Origin: Adiantum capillus-veneris
Taxonomy: Eukaryota; Streptophyta; Polypodiopsida; Polypodiales; Pteridaceae
NCBI GenBank assembly: GCA_014529385.2
Contig: CM043952.1
Location: 62,429,119 to 62,493,118 of the forward strand
Length of the DNA: 64,000 nucleotides
Direction of reading: 5' to 3'
Shown here: in pieces, positions 58,342 to 64,000 of the stretch
How positions within the stretch are numbered: the stretch's first letter is position 1
Layout: every line of letters starts with the position of its first letter
Program-made: the position numbers and the translations under genes
The notes under the pieces: generated by a model
What the model was told of the DNA's origin: nothing
The model's input: only the letters and a program-made list of their open reading frames with translations
Database searches by the model: none

Positions 58342-58441
58342 CTATCCCTTGGTTTACACTCTCTTCCGTCGATGCAACACTCGTTTGATCCGCTAAATTT
58401 AGGTGTCTAGTGTTGATTTGTTTTCCCGATCTCAAAAACAT
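58342..58441 (-). pseudogene. Element B gag N-terminus, cut off by element A
   Basis: Minus-strand ATG at 58441 opens MFLRSGKQINTRHL. The frame runs to the CTATC target duplication at 58346-58342 and is resumed at 45618 on the far side of element A. The M-x-LRSG start matches element A gag at 47001. Confidence 0.82.
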
Positions 58442-60001
58442 GAAGAAAGTGGGATCTACTAACTGAATCCAAACCTCTTACCTGGAGATGGAAAGATCTT
58501 CCAATTCCTGCGACTGCATGGACTGTTACTTGACCAGTCTCTGCAAATGAATACACTGGATAGCTATGAGATCACTGTATCATTCCAACTGTCAGCAAAT
58601 TCAACACTTCAAAATGATCTCAACACAATTTTTCTTGCAGATTATTGATAGTATGTCCAATTTGAGTTTTGAAAACTCTTGGTATCTTGTATAATCTAGG
58701 TCTATGAGCAGGTCAAAAATGAGCTGGATCTGGGCCAGAGGTACACTGATCGCGATCGTAGTTCTGAGCCCAAATCAGATAAAACTTCACCAGCTTGTTC
58801 ACTAGGCTATTTTAAGACTACCTCCCAGACACTTTTGTATTTGGACTCAAAAAAGTCAAGTTTTTACCATTTCTTGGTTGGAAGTGCCTGTTTTTCCAAA
58901 TTTATCAGTTTGACTGGATTTTGATGCTTGATTTGGGATTTGAGAGATACCTGGGGTTGTCCTGTGTACAGGCTATCCCTCTGTAAGGTTCCTTCCCAGT
59001 TTTGACGTGTCTTGGTCTACCGAAAGTCAATTTCTAAGCCAGTTTAGCAATTTTTGACTTGGATCTGTATTCAGATGGTTTGATAGGTATTTTGAGGTTT
59101 CTGGCTCTAGGTCCTTTAGACTTTTATGTTTGTATACACCTGGGGATCCCACAGATGAAATCTGGTCAAAATCTGGCACTTATGTACACCGATCGCGATC
59201 GTACTTCTGAGCCCAAATTAGACCAAATTTGGCATGCTTGTAGACACTGATGTTTTAAAGCTATCCCCAAAGTCTTTTTGCATTTGGATCACCAAAAGTC
59301 AAGATTTTGCAGTTTCTGGGTCTGTCAGGCTAGTTTTACCCAAGTGGTCTAATTTCCTTGATTTTTGATGTTTTTGAGTGTGGTTGTTTTAGACAAAGTT
59401 GTTTAGAATCTTATCAGGAAGGCACATGTCAAATCTTGTCCAAATCTAACACTGAGGTACACCGATCGCGATCGTAGTACCTGGGCCAAATCTGATGAAA
59501 TTTTGTATGCTCCCTCTGACAAGTGTTTCCTAGTGTTTTGTGCTACCACTTTGTGATTTGAATCAATATCAATCCTATTTGGTCAGATTTTCAGAATTTC
59601 AGAGTCTTATGGATTTTTTTGGCCAAAGTTATGGTTTTCTGGTTTCTCGGCTCTGACTTTTGCCCCAAATCTGACTAGAATGTGATTTACTTATCCTACT
59701 CCTAAGTACAAAAATGAAAAAACATAAGAAAATGAATTAAACAAAACAAACACGACGGATTTCTGGTGAGATTTCAGTACTCAATCGAATTAGAAAAATT
59801 GAAGAGCAAAAATACTTTAACACACTCACTCACAACTCCCTAAATCTCCTAAGAGAGGATCTAGCCGGTCCACTGGCTCTAGACTCCACTAAGCTCTAAA
59901 CCCTTTTCTAGCAGCTTAACTGAGGTGTAAAATGGATTTGTGGATTGATCTTTTTTAAGGAGTCTAACTGTGCACTCGGTCACTCATCACCTAAGGTGCA
60001 A
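58442..60001 (-). other. Element B leader with palindromic sites
   Basis: Non-coding. Contains GATCGCGATCG palindromes at 58748, 59190 and 59463. The last two are 273 bp apart, the same spacing as the pair at 28401 and 28674 in the 3' region. Each is followed by a related phrase (cccaaat.aga or similar), so these are degenerate copies of a longer unit. Confidence 0.75.
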
Positions 60002-60019
60002 TCCCCGACAGCGGCGCCA
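60002..60019 (-). other. Primer binding site of element B
   Basis: Minus strand TGGCGCCGCTGTCGGGGA, one base inside the 5' LTR; the same class as the site in element A. Confidence 0.88.
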
Positions 60020-60020
60020 T

Positions 60021-60929
60021 TGTTTGCGGGTCGCCGCGACGGACGTCCATAGCATAGCTCTCAAGCATCAACATATTTATCAATACAGGGGAAGCGACTC
60101 GGATGAGGCATGGGAACTCAATAGGGTGTCAATCCTAATGAAGTGAACTCGAAGCGATGCAACTTACTAATTCTACAAGTAAATCAAACGCATTACCGCC
60201 AAGTAATCTGTCTATGTCCTCCTACACCGTTCTTCAGTCATCACGCCCGTTTACCATGCAAATTGTGTCGAAAACGCACAAAACTTGAAGGGAAGCTACA
60301 GGGGGTTATCAAGAACATATCCTATCATTGTCACAGCATTCTGGAGAGGTACAACGATTGCGATCGTTCGTCCCAAAGTCAGCAAAAACAGCAAACAGGT
60401 GATCCTAATGGGTCGTTTTAGGGTCCCTAAAGCCTCTCCTAGGGTCAAAACAACATAAAACAAGCATATAGACACTCAAAATAGTGATTTAAGGCCTCAA
60501 ACTCGTAGTTGAAAACCTACACCGAATCTTGAATGATTACACTTGAATGAAAGAGCAAGAGGAGAGGAACACAATGCAATAAGAAAATCTGAATTTGGAT
60601 TATCGTAGCCACAATGGCGAAGATTACAAGTTTGAACAAGAAGGAGATTTCAAACGTGCGATGTCTTCTCAGTTCTCCATTAAAATGATTGTCCTCAAAC
60701 TTACAAAAATTGACCTTTATAGATTAGGTCTTTACAAAATGGCTTGTCCGGCCACAAGCTCCCACCTCTAACTGGCTCTTTAATATACAATTGCTCTCAT
60801 AAGAATAATCATACATCCTTTGACAATTTCCCGGCTTAGAGATGCTTCTTGACAAAAGAATTTTACAATGGTTTCTCAGAAAAATATGATCCTCTGGCCA
60901 CGGACGCTGGTTGCTTCGTCCGTCAAACA
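60021..60929 (-). repeat. 5' LTR of element B
   Basis: 909 bp, aligning without length change to 23841-24749. It holds one degenerate palindrome (acgattgcgatcgt, about 60353). Confidence 0.93.
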
Positions 60930-62107
60930 TAAAGGTTGTAGTGGTGGTTGATGAGAGTTAACATAGAGCCTTGGAGGGAGTTGGTTGCTGATAGTAGTGC
61001 AAAGATAGGGAAGGAACTTGCATGGTCACACGTATGTGTGTGTGGGCACGAAATTGCCTAAATCTAAGAGAGTGGGGGAGAATACAACTAGGCGGTTGAG
61101 GAGTCACACCCTTGTCACATTGGGACCCACGACCAAGCGCCAAGCTGAAGTGGTAGGAGGGTATTCACCAGAGCAAAAGTTGGCAGTTGATCGCAAAGGC
61201 ATGTCAGAGGGGCTACCTTGCTTGCCCGCCCACCTTTTAGAGAAGGAGTCCAACTACAAAAGCGCACATGAGCAGGCAGACACAGGATTCAAACTTTGAC
61301 ACTCAGCATGGGCCACAGACGCTCCATTGCCTAGCTATCATCCATTTTGCTGAAGAAAATGTGCAGTTAAAGCCCCATATTTTGGTGTGACACAAAATAG
61401 CAAGCCAGATTTTGAAAAGGGAGATGGGCACCCATCCCAGTCTAGCAGGGGCCTATTTTGCCACCACAATCTATGTTGCACCAATAGTGCACATATGTTT
61501 GGTGGATTCCAGCTTTGCACACTGATGAGATCTTTATTTGTGATTGTGGATGGTACGTAATATTCTTGGTTTTCGGAATACCTTGGCCGGATGGCGGTTG
61601 AAAAGTAATCGGAAAACTTGTCGGTAAGTGATGGCTAGTGGTCCGTGGTCTTTGGCCGGTGTCATGCCGCTCCACTTCCATAATGGAAAAAGGAGTAAAA
61701 GGATGTAAATCAAGCCTAATTGAAGTCTAAAGGAATATTGGGCAGTGACAAGGGCTTGATAATAAGTAAGTTTGATGCTAAATGTATGCCAAATGCGGAT
61801 TTAAAGGGCTATAAACTATGCTTTTGAAGCTAAAAGTGGGTATGTTTGAAGTGATCACAAATGGAAGCTTATGGACTAGAACTGCAGTACTCAAAGAGAT
61901 CCACATGCTTGTCTTTACTACTCGTCAAATTGGAGCTAGAGTGAGCAAGTTATGACAATTTGAAGTTGGAATGGTTTACAAATCTGTCTCGGATTAGATA
62001 ATTGCGAATGAAGGATCAGAAATGAAGTAGATGCATGTGCCTATTTTGATCATCTTGTGGAGCACATTGATCTTTTCAGATTTTTAATTAGAGCTCTAGT
62101 TGCCAAG
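60930..62107. other. Flank of element B, no gene recognised
   Basis: Starts with the TAAAG target duplication. ORFs stay under 95 codons and none shows a family motif. Nothing further can be supported. Confidence 0.5.
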
Positions 62108-64000
62108 ATATAGAGAGTACACACGATATACGTGGTTCACCCAATGTGGGCTACGTCCACGGGAAAGCAGCCACTCAATGGCTTTAGCACTTCAAAAGAA
62201 GAAGTAGTTTACAAAGGGATTAAACCCTTGATAGAGCTCCCGCCTTGCTTCACTCTCACCACCTCACACTGACCTTGTTGCATCAACTTCACACTATGAA
62301 ATGTGTGTAAAAATGGCCTCCTTTTATAGGCCAAAAGGGTTGCCCTCTCTTATGAGAGACAGCCATGTGTAGCCGCCCTTGTGCGAATAACTCCAAATCG
62401 GACCCTCCAATCCGCCCATGTGTGGCCGCCCTTGAGAAGACAAGTCTGCTTTTGAATTCGGCCACCGGCCACCGGCCATTGACTTCCGACCACCGGCCAT
62501 CGGCCATTGACTACCGGCCACCGGCCGACCGATCGGTTGTTTTCCGACCACTTTCCGGCCGCCGTCCGGCCATAATATTCCGGCGAAAAAAAAGACTCGA
62601 GGCCTCTAAAGTTGCCCCTGATTCTTGTCTGTGAAAATTTTGGTTTTCGATGAGTGATTTTCCTTCACGCACGCTGGCTCTCCTCATAATGGAAGCCTTA
62701 CAAATGTGCGCTTTTACCACAGAAAATTACAAGGGTAAATCAGGATCCATACTTAACAATCTCCCACTTGGAGACTGATCTCCAAACCAAACCTGTGACT
62801 GCTTTCCATTCTGGCTTCTTATCCTTGAATGCCGATTGAAGATGAGCAAAAGCTCAACTTCTCCTTGTTGACCACCTTTGTAAACATGTCTGCAGGATTT
62901 TCACTTGTATGCACCTTTCCTAGCTTTAGCTGTCCCTCTTCCAAAAGAGTGCGTATGAAGTGATATCTCACCTCAATGTGCTTTGTCCTTGAATGAAAGG
63001 CTGAGTTCTTCGCAAGATGGATAGCGCTTTGGCTATCACTCTACAAGACACAATTGTCTTGTTTGAATCCAAGCTCTTCTAAGAATCTGTGAAGCCACAT
63101 AATTTCTTTGCTTGCCTCCGTCATTGCTACATACTCTGCTTCCGTGGTAGAAAGTGAAACCACTTTCTATAGCTTTGAAGCCCAGCTTACTGCTGTGCCT
63201 CCAACCGTGAACACATAGCCAGTAGTGCTCCTTCGAGTATCTTTGTCACCTGCCATATCTACATCAGCATACCCTTCTAGAAAAATATCAGTTCCTCCAA
63301 AATACAAAGCATTTGTTGTTGTCCCTTTTAGATACCTAAGTATCCACTTCACATCTTGCCAATGCTCTTTACCTGGGTTGTCCATGAGCCTACTCACAAA
63401 TCCCATTGCATGTGCAATGTCTGGCCTTGTCCAGACCATAGCATACATTAGAGAACCTACCGCTGCAGCATATGGAACTTTAAACATATAGGCTATCTCC
63501 TCTTGTGTCTTTGGACACATATCCTTCGTTAGTTTAAAATGACCAGCCAAAGGTGTAGAAACTGGTTTTGCATTTTGCATTGCAAACCTTTCTAGTACCT
63601 TATTGATGTAATCTTCTTGAGATAGCTTTATTGTCTTCTTCGTCCTGTCCCTTGATATTTTCATACCAAGTATCCTCTTTGCAGCACCTAAATCTTTCAT
63701 TGAAAAAGATTTGGACAGCTCCTCTTTTAGGTCTTTGATCTCCTGCATGTTAGCACTTGCAATCAACAGGTCATCAACATACAACATTAGGATGATGAAT
63801 TTCCCATCTCCCAAATTCTTCGTGTAGACGCAGTGATCCGAGTTGCATCTTGTGAATCCATGATCCAACATCCATCGATCAAACTTCAAGTAACATTGTC
63901 TTGATGCTTGCTTTAAACCATACAAGCTCTTCTTTAATCTGCACACCATTTTCTCCTTACCTTTTACTTCATACCCCTTTGGTTGAAGCATGTAGATTTC
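62108..64000 (-). mobile_element. Second copy of the same Copia family, truncated by junction and window edge
   Basis: From about 62111 it matches the Copia LTR internally (first about 110 bases missing), with the LTR end at 62758. It then follows the 3' end of the Copia internal region to the window edge. The LTR here has a shortened ccggcca minisatellite and other small deletions. Confidence 0.92.
62925..63991 (-). pseudogene. Copia reverse transcriptase and RNase H, second copy (partial)
   Basis: The minus-strand frame from the window edge has YGLKQASRQCYLKFDRW, the catalytic LYVDDLLIAS, and RNase H (YADVDMAGDKDTRRSTTGY). A TAG at about 63164-63166 replaces the Gln in the SKLQKVVSLST stretch, so RNase H is cut short. 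The sequence beyond (AEYVAM, SDSQSTIHLAKN equivalents) continues in frame to about 62930. Confidence 0.88.

Larger units (their letters stand above)
23841..60929 (-). mobile_element. Element B: giant Ty3/gypsy retrotransposon with two nested insertions
   Basis: The ends are 909-bp LTRs at 23841-24749 and 60021-60929. The flanks TAGAG (23836-23840) and TAAAG (60930-60934) look like a target duplication with one change. A TGGCGCC-type primer site lies inside the right LTR and a polypurine tract inside the left, so transcription is on the minus strand. Subtracting element A and the Copia element with their target duplications leaves about 18.7 kb. Minus-strand order: leader with palindromes, gag (M-F-LRSG start), protease, RT, RNase H, duplicated zinc domain plus integrase, second retropepsin with W-x-P-K repeats, 2.2 kb non-coding with palindromes, a long extra ORF, LTR. 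Coding parts carry many stops and frameshifts. It appears to belong near the Athila/Tat branch. Confidence 0.9.

Noticed and set aside
61018-61299. 93-codon ORF in the flank of element B
   Set aside because: No motif, no promoter features, and composition is similar to the surrounding non-coding DNA.

Overview
The window looks like a repeat-dense stretch of a land-plant nuclear genome. The signs are GT-AG introns, abundant CT/CA microsatellites, a plant-type LINE 3' end, Copia elements primed by initiator tRNA-Met, and Ty3/gypsy elements primed by a tRNA-Asp-type site. Nothing prokaryotic is visible: no operons, RNA genes or CRISPR arrays. The species cannot be named from the sequence alone.

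Layout. (1) 1-2367: the 3' part of a nine-exon plus-strand gene whose exons join in frame and whose C-terminus resembles a beta-class DNA amino-methyltransferase. (2) 2368-5350: AT-rich spacer with minisatellites, two CT/CA microsatellites in duplicated flanks, and a possible small minus-strand gene with a TATA box (3926-4282). (3) 5363-11667: a deleted, 5'-truncated Ty3/gypsy copy of the same family as element A below, split by a non-autonomous LTR element (7843-11057). (4) 11668-23840: mostly unannotatable DNA with Copia gag and LINE remnants. (5) 23841-60929: one very large minus-strand Ty3/gypsy element (element B, about 18.7 kb once insertions are removed), with 909-bp LTRs and near-matching target duplications. 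It is interrupted by a Copia element (37616-43232, TSD GTGGT) and by a plus-strand Ty3/gypsy element A (45619-58341, TSD CTATC). (6) 60930-64000: flank, then a truncated second Copia copy running off the window.

How the parts fit. Elements A and B are related, probably in the Athila/Tat branch of Ty3/gypsy: both gags start M-x-LRSG, both carry gag, retropepsin, RT, RNase H and integrase, and both use a TGGCGCC-type primer site. Both also have features I do not recognise as standard: a second retropepsin-like domain after the integrase, followed by W-x-P-K repeats, and an internal copy of the polypurine tract at the end of pol. Past that tract A has a 140-codon ORF and B a roughly 1,130-codon broken coiled-coil/proline-rich ORF. 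B's non-coding ends and LTRs also carry at least nine copies of a CGATCGCGATCG-type palindrome. All the elements are broken by stops or frameshifts, several consistent with C-to-T change (CGA to TGA).

The best candidates for something undescribed are the post-integrase protease/W-x-P-K module, B's downstream ORF, the palindrome family with the internal polypurine tract, and the methyltransferase-like gene at the left edge. All assignments are from reading motifs; no database search was possible.
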